Shown here in pieces: positions 53,728 through 64,000 of a stretch of DNA of 64,000 nt. The notes beneath the pieces were generated by a model. The model worked only from the letters and a program-made list of their open reading frames with translations. It searched no databases and was not told the origin of the DNA. This stretch comes from Chiayiivirga flava (GTDB lineage: Bacteria; Pseudomonadota; Gammaproteobacteria; Xanthomonadales; Xanthomonadaceae). How positions within the stretch are numbered: the first letter of the stretch is position 1; each line of letters opens with the position of its first letter. The translations under genes were made by a program, and so were the position numbers. Where the stretch lies: the NCBI RefSeq assembly GCF_014202825.1, contig NZ_JACHHP010000004.1:462880-526879 (forward strand), written 5' to 3'.

Positions 53728-54177
53728 ATGCGGCCCCGTTCCCGCATCGGTGCTGCCGTGGCCTACCTGCTGGTCAAGACGTTTCATCTGGTGTTCGTCA
53801 TCGCGTGGATGGCGACGTTGTTCTACCTGCCGCGCATTCTCGTCAACCTCGGCGAGGGCGGAGCGCACCCGGAGGTGCGGGCGCGGCTCGTGCTGATGGG
53901 CAAGCGGCTGTACGGCTTCGGACACAGCATGTTCGGGATCGCGCTGATCCTGGGCGCGGTGCTGTGGCTGCACTTCGGCATCGCCGGCGGCTGGCTACAC
54001 GCGAAGATCGCGCTGGTGGCGCTGCTGTTCGTGTATTTCGTGCTGAGCGGGCGGCGCCTGAAGAAGATTGCCGCCGGTGGGGCGCTGCCGGATCCGACGC
54101 GGATGCGGTGGTGGAACGAGGTGCCGGTGGTGGTGCTGGCGGCGATCGTGTGGCTGGTGTTGGCGAAGCCGTTCTGA
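53728..54177 (+). CDS. CopD/HemJ-like membrane protein
   Basis: A 149-residue inner-membrane protein with four transmembrane helices: YLLVKTFHLVFVIAWMATLFYLPRILV, then YGFGHSMFGIALILGAVLWLHFGI, HAKIALVALLFVYFVLSG, and VPVVVLAAIVWLVLAKPF. The conserved His of KTFHLV and Arg of LPRI are positions used in HemJ, the oxygen-independent protoporphyrinogen oxidase, and in CopD-like proteins. The length (about 140) fits HemJ. The start could also be the GTG at 53758, which leaves VAYLLVKTFH as the N-terminus. Confidence 0.75.
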   Translation: MRPRSRIGAAVAYLLVKTFHLVFVIAWMATLFYLPRILVNLGEGGAHPEVRARLVLMGKRLYGFGHSMFGIALILGAVLWLHFGIAGGWLHAKIALVALLFVYFVLSGRRLKKIAAGGALPDPTRMRWWNEVPVVVLAAIVWLVLAKPF

Positions 54178-54180
54178 GGG

Positions 54181-54290
54181 GTGGATCGGGAGTTGAGCAA
54201 GAGCACTGGATCAAGAGCACCGGATCAAGATCAGGAGCCACCCCCATCCCAAGCCTTCCCCCGTCAAGAGGGAAGGGCTCAAGAGCAAGA
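54181..54290. repeat. Dispersed repeat between the CopD/HemJ-like gene and deaD
   Basis: The unit contains the stretch GGAGCCACCCCCATCCCAAGC / CTTCCCCCGTCAAGAGGGAAGG, which is the reverse complement of the repeat at 41241-41330. It also has short internal repeats of GAGCAC(T/C)GGATCAA. It lies between convergent genes and could fold as a bidirectional terminator (CTTCCC...GGGAAG). Confidence 0.65.
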
Positions 54291-54291
54291 A

Positions 54292-56244
<1,953 letters not shown>

Positions 56245-56377
56245 CCGGTGATTATCCGCGCTTTCTGCGTCCGCAACCGTGTTTGCTGCGTAAATGAGGC
56301 GATGCGTCGGCCGATTCGCCGGACTCGCACGCGCATTGCGAAGTATGATAGCCGCCGCCGTCGGAGCTGACTTGCGC

Positions 56378-57046
56378 ATGATCATCCTCCATCACCTCGA
56401 GAATTCCAGGTCGCAGCGCGTGCTGTGGCTGCTGGAGGAACTGGAGCTGCCGTACGAGATCGTGCGCTACCAGCGCGATCCGGACACGCTGCTGGCGCCG
56501 CAGGATCTGCGCAAGATCCATCCGCTGGGCAAGTCGCCGGTGATCGTGGACGAGGGCGTGACCGTCGCCGAATCCGGCGCCATCCTCGAATACCTGATCG
56601 AGCGCCACGGCAACGGGCGTCTCGCACCGCCGCAGAATTCGCCGCAGCGTCCGCGCTACACCTACTGGATGCACTACGCGGAAGGCTCGCCGATGCCGCT
56701 GCTGCTGATGAAGCTGGTGTTCTCGCGCATCCGCAAGAGTCCCGCGCCGTTTTTCGTCAGGCCCGTGCTGCGCGCGGTGGTCGACCGGGTGTCGAACTAC
56801 TTCCTCGATCCGCAGCTGCGGCTGCATCTGGACTACATGGAAGCGGAGCTTGCACACGCCCCGTGGTTCGTCGGCGACGAATTCACCGCCGCCGACATCC
56901 AGATGAGTTTTCCGCTCGAGGCCGCCGCCAGCCGCGCCGGCCTGGACGAACGCCGGCCGCATCTCATGGACTGGCTGCGCCGCATCCACGCGCGGCCGGC
57001 CTACCAGCGGGCGCTCGAGCGCGGCGGCCCGTTCGGCCTCGGCTGA
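56378..57046 (+). CDS. Glutathione S-transferase family protein
   Basis: A 222-residue cytosolic transferase. The thioredoxin-like half has LENSRSQRVLWLLEELELPYEIVRY, with a Ser in the active-site region, and the glutathione-binding SPVIVDEGVTVAESGAILEYL. The helical C-terminal half ends with GDEFTAADIQMSFPLEAA, the N-capping motif. It conjugates or reduces electrophiles with glutathione; substrate class is unknown. The ATG at 56378 begins the first strand (MIILHHL). It is divergent from deaD, 133 bases away. Confidence 0.92.
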   Translation: MIILHHLENSRSQRVLWLLEELELPYEIVRYQRDPDTLLAPQDLRKIHPLGKSPVIVDEGVTVAESGAILEYLIERHGNGRLAPPQNSPQRPRYTYWMHYAEGSPMPLLLMKLVFSRIRKSPAPFFVRPVLRAVVDRVSNYFLDPQLRLHLDYMEAELAHAPWFVGDEFTAADIQMSFPLEAAASRAGLDERRPHLMDWLRRIHARPAYQRALERGGPFGLG

Positions 57047-57152
57047 GTCGCGGCGTTCAATGCGCGTTCACGCGCAGCGCGGCTAAGTGTCTGGTTTTCG
57101 CCTGCCGATGCGCTCCTGCCGCGCACGTTGCGGCCCATCCCCGGGAGTGCGC

Positions 57153-58250
57153 ATGTTCCGACCCGTTTCCTGCCTGGCGCTGCTTGCCGCCACCGCTGCC
57201 GTCCAAGGTGCGGACCTGCCGGCGGACATCGGCACCACCGGACAGTCGATCGACGCGTATACCTGCGACAAGATCGGCGTGCTGGAAAAATACCCGCCGG
57301 TCGTGAATTTCTATCTGGAAAACGACCTGTTCTCCGACCAGGACCAGGGCTACACCAACGGCGTGCGCCTGTCGTTCGTCTCGCCCAACCTCGTCGACTA
57401 CACCTCCGATCCCTGCCTGCCGCGTGCCGGGCGCTGGCTCAACGGATTCCTCGGCCGGTTGTCCCCGGCGGAGCACGACCAGCAGAACATGGTGTTCACC
57501 ATCGGCCACGCGATGTACACGCCGGTGGACTACACGCGGTCGGACCTGATCGAGGACGATCGTCCGTATGCCGGCTGGCTCTACCTCGGGGCGGCGTACA
57601 ACGCGCGCATCGGCGATCATCTGCGCACCACGGAACTGAACCTCGGCATCGTCGGCCCGTCGGCGATGGCGGAGGAAGCGCAGGACCTGATCCATCATCT
57701 GCGCGGCTACCCGCGCTTCTCCGGCTGGGACAACCAGCTGCGCGACGAGATCGGCATCAAGCTCGTGCACGAGCGCAAGCGACGCTGGCCCGAGCGCGAT
57801 CCGGAGTACATGTCCGAACGCTGGCAGTGGGATGCGATCTCGCACTACGGCGGCAGCATCGGCAACGTGGCCACGTACGCCAACGTCGGCGCGGAGTTCC
57901 GCTTCGGCTACAGCCTGCCGGACGATTTCGGCACCTCGTCCGCGCGCCCTGGCGGCGACAACAACGCGCCCGACGGCTCGGGCCAGCGCTGGCACACGAA
58001 GATGGGCGCGCACGTGTTCGTGTCGTTCGACGGGCGGCTGGTGGCACGCGACATCTTCCTCGACGGCAACACCTTCAAGGACAGCCACTCGGTCGACAAG
58101 AAGTACCTCGTCGCCGATGCGGCGCTCGGCGTTGCGATGAACGTCGGCGACCTGAAGGTGGCGTTCGCGCGTTATTTCCGCACCCGCGAGTTCGACGGTC
58201 AGGCGGACCGGCCGTCATTCGGCTCGTTCACGGTGTCGGGCGCGTTCTGA
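57153..58250 (+). CDS. Lipid A deacylase LpxR family protein
   Basis: A 365-residue outer-membrane beta barrel. A signal peptide (MFRPVSCLALLAATAAVQG) precedes VVNFYLENDLFSDQDQGYTNGVRLSFVSP, the LpxR active-site signature (Asn-Asp and Thr-Asn). IGHAMYTPVD supplies a further conserved His. DRPYAGWLYLGAAY is the second family motif. The C-terminus is Phe, as in other barrel proteins. LpxR removes the 3'-acyloxyacyl group of lipid A, changing surface charge and immune recognition. The ATG at 57153 is chosen because the signal peptide begins there, with GGGAG just upstream. Confidence 0.87.
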   Translation: MFRPVSCLALLAATAAVQGADLPADIGTTGQSIDAYTCDKIGVLEKYPPVVNFYLENDLFSDQDQGYTNGVRLSFVSPNLVDYTSDPCLPRAGRWLNGFLGRLSPAEHDQQNMVFTIGHAMYTPVDYTRSDLIEDDRPYAGWLYLGAAYNARIGDHLRTTELNLGIVGPSAMAEEAQDLIHHLRGYPRFSGWDNQLRDEIGIKLVHERKRRWPERDPEYMSERWQWDAISHYGGSIGNVATYANVGAEFRFGYSLPDDFGTSSARPGGDNNAPDGSGQRWHTKMGAHVFVSFDGRLVARDIFLDGNTFKDSHSVDKKYLVADAALGVAMNVGDLKVAFARYFRTREFDGQADRPSFGSFTVSGAF

Positions 58251-58291
58251 CGCGGCGCTCGCCGCCGCATCGCATCGGCGTCGACTCGGGG

Positions 58292-59581
58292 TCAGCGCTT
58301 CGGGCGCAGGGTCCGCACCACCGCGCTCCGCTTCGGCGCGGCGTTGTGCGCGCGGATGAAATCGCGCACCTGCGGATACACCACCTCGCGCCAGCGACGG
58401 CCGCTGAAGATGCCGTAGTGGCCGGCGCCTTTCACCGTGAGGTGGCGCTTGCGCGCATCGTCGATGCCGGTGCACAGCGTGTGCGCGGCACGGGTCTGGC
58501 CGAGGCCGGAGATGTCGTCGAGCTCGCCTTCGATCGTGAACAGCGCACTGCGACTGATGTCTTCCGGTGCCACGCGCTGCTCGTGCACGTGCCACTCGCC
58601 CTTCGGCAGCAGATGGCGCTGGAACACCACGTCGATGGTTTCGAGGTAGTAGTCCGCGGCCATGTCGAGCACGGCGTTGTATTCGTCGTAGAACTTGCGG
58701 TGCGACTGCGCGTCCTCCAGATCCCCGCGCAGCAGGTCCTGGTAGAAGTCCCAGTGCGACTGGAAATGCCGGTTCGGGTTCATCGCGATGAAGCCGGCGT
58801 GCTGCAGGAAGCCCGGATACACACGCCGACCGTGGCCGGGGTAGTTCGGCGGCACGGTCTGGATGACGTTGTTCTCGAACCAGTACAGCGGCTTGGTGGT
58901 GGCGAGCGAGTTGACCTGGGTCGGGTTCTCGCGCGGGTCGATCGGCCCGCCCATCATGGTCAGCGACAGCGGCGTGGTCTCGCCGCCGGAGGCCATCAGC
59001 GAAACGGCCGCGAGCACCGGCACGGTCGGCTGGCAGACGCTGATCACGTGCAGCGCGTCGGCGCCGATGTGGTGGATGAATTCGCGGATGTAGTCGACGT
59101 AGTCGTCCAGGCCGAACTTGCCGGCGCCAGCCGGCACCATGCGTGCGTCGACCCAGTCGGTGATGTAGACCTTGTGGTCGGCGAGCAGCGTCTTGACGGT
59201 ATCGCGCAGCAGGGTGGAGTGATGCCCGGACAACGGCGCCACCACCAGCACCACCGGATCGGCCTTCATCTCCTCGATGCCGCCGGCCGCATCGCTGAAG
59301 CGCTTGAAGCGCAGCAGGTTGCAGAACGGCTTGGCCAGCGCCACCTGCTGCAGCACCGCGCACTCGTTGCCGTGCGCGGTGACCTGGGTGATGCCGAATT
59401 CGGGCTTTTCGTAGTCCTTGCCGATGCGATAGACGAGCTCGCAGTCCGCCGCCAGGCGCGCGGCGCCCGGCAGGTGCGCGAACCAGCTGCCGGGCTGGCT
59501 GAACATCTTGGCGCCTGCCTCGGACCAGTAGGTCAGCGGCGACAGCATGGTGCGTTGGAGTTCGTGCAGGGCGTACAGCAT
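58292..59581 (-). CDS. Intracellular polyhydroxyalkanoate depolymerase
   Basis: A 429-residue alpha/beta hydrolase-type protein. The opening MLYALHELQRTMLSPLTYWSEAGAKMF and the core KVYITDWVDARMVP...DDYVDYIREFIHHIGADALHVISVCQPTVPVLAAV match the PHB_depo_C group. The nucleophile position of the lipase-type elbow is Cys (S-V-C-Q-P) rather than Ser, as in known intracellular PhaZ enzymes. AGHYGIFSGRRWREVVYPQVRDF holds the likely catalytic His. It mobilises stored polyhydroxybutyrate granules. No phaC synthase gene lies in the window, so storage capacity is inferred. Confidence 0.88.
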   Translation of the reverse strand: MLYALHELQRTMLSPLTYWSEAGAKMFSQPGSWFAHLPGAARLAADCELVYRIGKDYEKPEFGITQVTAHGNECAVLQQVALAKPFCNLLRFKRFSDAAGGIEEMKADPVVLVVAPLSGHHSTLLRDTVKTLLADHKVYITDWVDARMVPAGAGKFGLDDYVDYIREFIHHIGADALHVISVCQPTVPVLAAVSLMASGGETTPLSLTMMGGPIDPRENPTQVNSLATTKPLYWFENNVIQTVPPNYPGHGRRVYPGFLQHAGFIAMNPNRHFQSHWDFYQDLLRGDLEDAQSHRKFYDEYNAVLDMAADYYLETIDVVFQRHLLPKGEWHVHEQRVAPEDISRSALFTIEGELDDISGLGQTRAAHTLCTGIDDARKRHLTVKGAGHYGIFSGRRWREVVYPQVRDFIRAHNAAPKRSAVVRTLRPKR

Positions 59582-59660
59582 CGGCGCGATCCGGCGTGGG
59601 GCTGGCCGGAGTCTACTGCAGCGCAGCAATCGATGCCCGCGCCCCGGCCCGGCGGAACAC

Positions 59661-60575
59661 CTACCCGATCTGCGCGATCAGCGCCGCGCGCTGCGTCGCA
59701 TCGAGCATGGGGCCGGTGCCGGCCTTGAGATTGTCGCTCTGGCGATCGGGCTTGCCCGTGGCCGGAATGACCGCCGTCACCGCCTCGTGGCTCAGCGCGA
59801 ACTTCAGGAACAGCTGCGCCCACGACGTGATGCCCGCCTCGGTGGCCCACTCGGGCACGGCCCGGTCGCCGACCTTGCCGAACAGCGCGCCGTCGTCGAA
59901 GTTGCGGTTGGTCAGCACCGCGATGCCCAGATCCTTCGCCAGCGGCAGCACGCGTTTTTCCGCGCCGCGTTGCGTGACTGAGTAATTGATCTGCACGAAG
60001 TCGGGTTTCTCGGCCTGCATCACGTCCGCCAGCTGGTCCTGCGCCGATTCCACGTAGTGGGTCAGGCCGACGTATTTCACGCGGCCCTGCGCCTTGAGTT
60101 CGCGCGCGAGTGCGAGCTGGGTCTTCCAGTCGCCGAGGTTGTGGACCTGCAGCAGTTCGACGCGATCGGTCCGCAGCGACTTGAGCGTGGCTTCGAATTG
60201 CGCGAGGCCCGCTTCGCGGCCGGTCACGCCGGAAAGCTTGGTAGCGAGGAAGCACTGCGGCCGCAGGTCCTGTTCGGCCAGCAGCGCGCCCAGATTGGGC
60301 TCGGCGTTGCCGTAGGTCGGCGCGGTGTCGATGAGGCTGGCGCCGCCGGCGAAGAAGCGCTTGAGCACCTCCTTGAGCGCGGTGTACTCGGCGCTGTCGG
60401 CCGCGACCTGGAAACTGCCGGAGGTGCCCATGCCGATGACGGGCAGCGTCTCCCCGGTGGACGGGATCGCACGTCGCGCCAGCGTGCCGGTCTGGGCGAA
60501 GGCCAGGCGCGGCGCGAACGCGGCGGCGCCCGCGGCGAGGGCGGCGGCGGAAAGGAACAGGCGGCGGGTCTGCAT
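59661..60575 (-). CDS. Aldo/keto reductase with a Tat-type signal
   Basis: A 304-residue protein. The twin-arginine leader [27 protein letters not shown] suggests export of the folded enzyme to the periplasm. The aldo/keto reductase tetrad is visible: Asp and Tyr in [12 protein letters not shown], Lys in LATKLSG and His in LQVHNLGDW. The cofactor end is [19 protein letters not shown]. Export fits periplasmic aldo/keto reductases with a Tat leader known in other proteobacteria. The substrate is unknown. It is divergent from surE, 173 bases away. Confidence 0.87.
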   Translation of the reverse strand: MQTRRLFLSAAALAAGAAAFAPRLAFAQTGTLARRAIPSTGETLPVIGMGTSGSFQVAADSAEYTALKEVLKRFFAGGASLIDTAPTYGNAEPNLGALLAEQDLRPQCFLATKLSGVTGREAGLAQFEATLKSLRTDRVELLQVHNLGDWKTQLALARELKAQGRVKYVGLTHYVESAQDQLADVMQAEKPDFVQINYSVTQRGAEKRVLPLAKDLGIAVLTNRNFDDGALFGKVGDRAVPEWATEAGITSWAQLFLKFALSHEAVTAVIPATGKPDRQSDNLKAGTGPMLDATQRAALIAQIG

Positions 60576-60748
60576 GGCGTGGCCTCGTGCGGGCGGTCGA
60601 GCGGCGAGTAGAGCGCCGCGCGCGTGGCGATGCAAATCCTGCGAGGGCGTTTCGTCCCGCGCCGGCGTCGTTTCGTCGAATCGGGCGGCAGGCGGTGCGA
60701 GCCGTTACAATGGCGCGATTTGCAGCGTCCAACGCAGGTGGGAGCCGA

Positions 60749-61528
60749 ATGCGGGTACTTGTGAGCAACGACGATGGGGTCGACGCGCCCGGCATCCGCA
60801 TCCTGGCGCAGGGCCTGCGCGACGCCGGCCACCACGTGACCGTGGTGGCGCCCGACCGCGACCGCTCCGGCGCCTCCAACTCGCTCACGCTGGACCAGCC
60901 GTTCCGCGCAAAACAGCTCGACGACCACACATGGTGCGTGGCCGGCACGCCGACCGACTGCGTGCACCTCGCGCTCGCCGGTCTGCTCGATGAGGAGCCG
61001 GACATCGTCGTCTCCGGTGTCAACAACACCGTCAACCTCGGCGACGACGTGATCTACTCGGGCACCGTGGCCGCCGCGATGGAAGGCCGCTTCCTCGGCC
61101 TGCCGGCGATTGCGATGTCGCTCGCGCACGGCGGCGGCGAGCGGCGCTTCTACGACACCGCGGCACGTGCCGCGGTCGAGATCACCGCGCGCCTGCTGGT
61201 CGATCCGCTTCCGGCCAACACCATCCTCAACGTCAACGTGCCCGATCTTGCATGGGGCGACGTGCGCGGCTTCGAGGTGACGCGCCTGGGCCATCGCCAC
61301 CGTGCCGAGCCGTGCATCCGCATGACCGATCCGCGCGGCCGCCCGATCTGGTGGATCGGCCCGGCCGGCCCGGAGCAGGACGCCGGCCCCGGCACCGATT
61401 TCCACGCGGTGCGCTCGGGCGCGATCTCGATCACGCCCATTCATGTTGACCTCACGCGCTACCAGGCGCTGGAGAAGGTGTCGGGCTGGGTCGACGGTCT
61501 CACCCAAGCGCTCAAGCCGGTCGCGTGA
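60749..61528 (+). CDS. surE: 5'/3'-nucleotidase SurE
   Basis: A 259-residue phosphatase of normal length. The metal site N7-D8-D9-G and the downstream [12 protein letters not shown] and [27 protein letters not shown] match SurE, with the conserved Asn and Ser ligands. It hydrolyses nucleoside monophosphates under stress or in stationary phase. GGGAG (60739-60743) supports the ATG at 60749. It heads the surE-pcm-yqaA-nlpD run, the order upstream of rpoS in many gammaproteobacteria. All joins are overlaps of four bases. Confidence 0.96.
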   Translation: MRVLVSNDDGVDAPGIRILAQGLRDAGHHVTVVAPDRDRSGASNSLTLDQPFRAKQLDDHTWCVAGTPTDCVHLALAGLLDEEPDIVVSGVNNTVNLGDDVIYSGTVAAAMEGRFLGLPAIAMSLAHGGGERRFYDTAARAAVEITARLLVDPLPANTILNVNVPDLAWGDVRGFEVTRLGHRHRAEPCIRMTDPRGRPIWWIGPAGPEQDAGPGTDFHAVRSGAISITPIHVDLTRYQALEKVSGWVDGLTQALKPVA

Positions 61529-62205
61529 CGGCGATGGTGCGTCTCGACCGCGAAGCGAGCGGCCTCGGCATGACCTCGCAGCGCGCGCGCGATCGCCTGA
61601 TCGAGCGTCTGCGCGGCGAGGGTGGCATCCGCGACGAACGCGTGCTCGATGCGATGCGCACGGTGCCGCGGCATCTGTTCATCGACGAGGCGCTCGCCTC
61701 GCGCGCCTACGAGGACACGGCGCTGCCGATCGGCCGCGCGCAGACCATCTCGCAGCCGTGGGTGGTGGCGCGCATGACCGAGGCGCTGCTCGAATCGGGG
61801 GTGCCGCGCAAGGTGCTCGAGATCGGCACGGGATCGGGCTATCAGGCCGCGGTGCTCGCGATGCTGGTCGAACAGGTCTGCACGGTCGAACGCATCGACG
61901 AGCTGCAGCGGCTGGCGCGCAGGCGGTTCCGCAAGCTCGGCATCGACAACGTGCGCTGCCGCTACGACGATGGCCGTGTGGGCTGGGCCGAGCATGCGCC
62001 ATTCGACGCAATCATCGTCACCGCCGCAACCGCCGCGCTCGACGCGGCGCTTTTGCAGCAGCTGGCGCCGCACGGCGTGCTTGTCGCGCCGATCGGCGGC
62101 AGCGGCGGGCAGCAGCTGCTGCGCCTGCGTCCGGGCGAAGCGGGTTGGCAGCAGGAACTGCTCGGCCCGGTGAGTTTCGTGCCGCTGCTCGGCGGCACTG
62201 CATGA
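61525..62205 (+). CDS. pcm: Protein-L-isoaspartate O-methyltransferase
   Basis: A 226-residue SAM enzyme. [44 protein letters not shown] and [28 protein letters not shown] are the classical Pcm motifs. It repairs isoaspartyl residues in aged proteins. It is coupled to surE by a GTGA overlap (GTG start at 61525; the ATG at 61534 is an alternative) and to the next gene by ATGA. The surE-pcm pair is typical. Confidence 0.95.
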   Translation: MTAMVRLDREASGLGMTSQRARDRLIERLRGEGGIRDERVLDAMRTVPRHLFIDEALASRAYEDTALPIGRAQTISQPWVVARMTEALLESGVPRKVLEIGTGSGYQAAVLAMLVEQVCTVERIDELQRLARRRFRKLGIDNVRCRYDDGRVGWAEHAPFDAIIVTAATAALDAALLQQLAPHGVLVAPIGGSGGQQLLRLRPGEAGWQQELLGPVSFVPLLGGTA

Positions 62206-62795
62206 AGCTCTTCGCGCCCATGTACGAACGCACGCTGCGCTGGGCCGCGCACCCGCGCGCGCCGGCGCTGCTCACCGGCTTGAGTTTCATCGAGGCGATC
62301 TTCTTCCCGGTGCCGCCGGAAGTGATGCTGGCGCCGATGTCGCTCGCGCAGCCCGGACGTGCGTTCCGCTTCGCAACGCTGAGCCTGCTCGGATCGCTCG
62401 TGGGCATGTTCATCGGCTACGCGATCGGCTATTTCGCGCTGGAACTCGCCATGCCGCTGCTGGAACGCGCCGGTTACGCCGAGCATTTCGACGACATCAA
62501 GCGTCAGGCCGCCGAGAACGGCTTCTGGCTGCTGCTGATCGCCGGATTCACGCCGATTCCGTTCAAGGTGTTCACGCTCGCGTCCGGCGCGGTGGGCATG
62601 CCGCTGCTGCCGTTCTTCTTCGGCGCGCTGATCGGGCGCGGCAAGCGCGTGTATCTGGTGGCCGCGGCGATCCGCCTCGGCGGCGCGCGCGCGGAGGCCA
62701 TGCTGCGCAGGCACGTCGAGCCCATCGGCTGGATCGCGCTGGTGCTGTTGGCGGGCCTCGTCGCGTGGCTCGTGGTGCGCGGAGGCGGCGCATGA
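62202..62795 (+). CDS. YqaA-family membrane protein (SNARE-associated/VTT-like)
   Basis: A 197-residue inner-membrane protein with about five hydrophobic segments. [97 protein letters not shown] match the YqaA/DedA superfamily. The P-V-P-P-E and G-x-(T)-P-I-P-F-K motifs form re-entrant loops in this superfamily, whose members move lipids or support envelope homeostasis. It sits between pcm and nlpD with four-base overlaps on both sides. Confidence 0.88.
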   Translation: MKLFAPMYERTLRWAAHPRAPALLTGLSFIEAIFFPVPPEVMLAPMSLAQPGRAFRFATLSLLGSLVGMFIGYAIGYFALELAMPLLERAGYAEHFDDIKRQAAENGFWLLLIAGFTPIPFKVFTLASGAVGMPLLPFFFGALIGRGKRVYLVAAAIRLGGARAEAMLRRHVEPIGWIALVLLAGLVAWLVVRGGGA

Positions 62796-63700
62796 CGCGC
62801 GCCGATCTTCACCAGCCGCGCACGTGGGCGCTCGCCGCGCTGGCGTGCGTGTGCATGGTGCTGGCGGCATGTTCGGCGCGGCCGCGGGCGGTGGTGGTGG
62901 ATCGCAGCGTCGATCGCAACGTGCCGTCGTCGTCCGCGCCGCGTTCGCAGCCGGCCCGCGGCGACTACACGGTGCGGCGCGGCGACACGCTGTACGGCAT
63001 CGCATTCCGGCACGGCCTCGATTTCCGCGATCTCGCGCGGCGCAACGGCATCGCCTCGCCGTACACGATCTACCCGGGCCAGCGCCTGCGCCTGAGCGGC
63101 AGTGCGGTCGCTGCGGCACCGGGACCGGCGCCGACCACGACCGCACCACGCCCGGCGCCGCCGCGACCGACGGCGCCGGGCAGCGCGGCGCCCGTGCGTC
63201 CTCCCGCCGCGACACCTGCGACCGGCACACCCGTCGCATCGACGCCGCCCTCCGCTGCGGCCCCCGCGACGCCGCCGCCCGCGCCCGTCACCACGCCCGT
63301 CGCGGGCGGACCGAGTCGCAGCGTGCAGGGCCTCTCGTGGCGCTGGCCCGCGAGCGGGCAGATCGTCGGCAAGTACGTCGCGGGCGACCCGACGCGCCAG
63401 GGCCTCAACATCGCCGGCAGCGCCGGCCAGGCCGTGAACGCGGCGGCCGACGGCGAAGTGGTGTATTCGGGTTCCGGCCTGATCGGCTACGGCGAGCTCG
63501 TGATCATCAAGCACTCCGACACCTTCCTCTCCGCCTACGGCCACAATCGCAAGCGGCTGGTGGCGGAAGGCCAGAGGGTGAAGGCCGGACAGCAGATCGC
63601 CGAAATGGGACGCAGCGGCGCCGCGCGCGACATGCTGCATTTCGAGATCCGCAAGAATGGCAAGCCGGTGGATCCGATGCCGTTCCTGCCGGCGAGATGA
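62792..63700 (+). CDS. nlpD: NlpD/EnvC-type lipoprotein with LysM and degenerate M23 domain
   Basis: A 302-residue lipoprotein. The lipobox L-A-A-C follows [22 protein letters not shown] LysM (about 57-101, GDYTVRRGDTLYGIAFRHGL...YPGQRLRL) binds peptidoglycan, then comes a long Pro/Ala/Thr linker (about 107-180). The LytM/M23 domain (about 190-300) has RQGLNIAG where active enzymes have H-x-G-x-D, so a zinc ligand is missing. It should therefore activate amidases in septum splitting rather than cut peptidoglycan, as known for NlpD. rpoS usually follows and probably lies beyond the window. Confidence 0.93.
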   Translation: MTRADLHQPRTWALAALACVCMVLAACSARPRAVVVDRSVDRNVPSSSAPRSQPARGDYTVRRGDTLYGIAFRHGLDFRDLARRNGIASPYTIYPGQRLRLSGSAVAAAPGPAPTTTAPRPAPPRPTAPGSAAPVRPPAATPATGTPVASTPPSAAAPATPPPAPVTTPVAGGPSRSVQGLSWRWPASGQIVGKYVAGDPTRQGLNIAGSAGQAVNAAADGEVVYSGSGLIGYGELVIIKHSDTFLSAYGHNRKRLVAEGQRVKAGQQIAEMGRSGAARDMLHFEIRKNGKPVDPMPFLPAR

Positions 63701-63753
63701 TCGGAGCGACGGTCTGATCGAGTGGCCCTACTTGATCGAAGTCCCGGCATCAG

Positions 63754-63895
63754 CCCCTCTCCCTGCGGGAGAGGGGTTGGGGTGAGGGTGCGTGACGCAA
63801 CCGAGGAAACAACCGGCCTCGACCGTTCCGAACGTATTGCGCCCGGAACTAAGGGCCTCATTCTTCGCCTGCTCTGCAATAGAGAATCCAGCGAA
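63754..63895. repeat. Dispersed repeat copy 2 downstream of nlpD
   Basis: The hairpin CCCCTCTCCC/GGGAGAGGGG with loop TGC (63754-63776) is followed by a tail related to 14430-14530, with a 17-base identity at 63865-63881. The last 300 bases of the window (63701-64000) hold this repeat and no gene I can support. Confidence 0.75.
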
Positions 63896-64000
63896 ACGGC
63901 TCTGCCCGAACCCTTATGTCTTCGCCCCTCGCTATTGTCGAGGTGCCGAGAGCCGGCCAGCCCACCCGATAGACCCTGGGTCTTGCGACCGTGGATGAGC

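Noticed and set aside
63792..63998. Short frame at the right edge
   Set aside because: It lies in the tail of a dispersed repeat that also occurs near 14430-14530, where no gene is conserved.

Overview
The window is GC-rich chromosomal DNA (41 of 60 bases G+C in a sampled coding line, 40441-40500) with tightly packed genes, many joined by ATGA overlaps. Gene content and order suggest a gammaproteobacterium of the Lysobacterales (Xanthomonadales), probably near Rhodanobacteraceae. The indicators are tig-clpP-clpX-lon-hup, gloB-yafS-like-rnhA-dnaQ, surE-pcm-yqaA-nlpD, a Kdo kinase (kdkA) with a heptosyltransferase-like gene and a DUF6165 protein, an SRP RNA of the small type, and GC-rich hairpin repeats between genes. 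The taxonomic placement is an inference; no 16S gene is present.

Layout. 1-9.2 kb: end of an alpha/beta hydrolase gene, rlmKL, a small exported protein, a PmtA-like methyltransferase, a complete polyamine ABC transporter (potFGHI, minus strand) and a TorF-type porin. 9.2-18.1 kb: repeats, a DUF985 cupin, five tRNAs (Pro, Arg, His, Lys, Leu), then the proteostasis block tig, clpP, clpX, lon (with a heat-shock-like promoter), hup, tRNA-Val, tRNA-Asp and a strong terminator. 18.2-25.2 kb: ppiD, fabI, mltD, gloB, yafS-like, rnhA, dnaQ. 25.3-30.8 kb: a Hanks-type Ser/Thr kinase, a yefM-yoeB toxin-antitoxin pair, a PP2C phosphatase and an exported caspase-fold protein with Sel1 repeats and a coiled coil.

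30.9-37.0 kb: tRNA-Ser(CGA) has been the target of an integrative element. A 19-bp copy of the tRNA 3' end lies 6 kb downstream. Between the two copies are a decayed integrase (internal stop plus frameshift) and a three-gene, less GC-rich, overlapping operon for exported or membrane proteins. The last of these is a 930-residue protein with a zinc phospholipase C / P1 nuclease-like His-Asp motif. The terminator that probably belonged to the tRNA now sits just beyond the right repeat. This is the best candidate for undescribed biology in the window.

37.1-42.7 kb: lipopolysaccharide core genes (GT9, kdkA), an MBL-fold hydrolase, molybdopterin synthesis (moaA, moaC, moaD, moaE) and the SRP RNA gene (minus strand). 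43-49.4 kb: a second HU-like protein and an 1820-residue exported cadherin-repeat protein. 49.6-64 kb: tRNA-Ser(GGA), a DUF2785 protein, a cyclophilin, srkA, a hemerythrin-like protein, a CopD/HemJ-like membrane protein, a DEAD-box helicase, a glutathione transferase, an LpxR-like deacylase, an intracellular polyhydroxyalkanoate depolymerase, a Tat-exported aldo/keto reductase and surE-pcm-yqaA-nlpD. The right edge holds a second copy of the dispersed repeat found upstream of lon. Several dispersed repeat families sit in the intergenic gaps.
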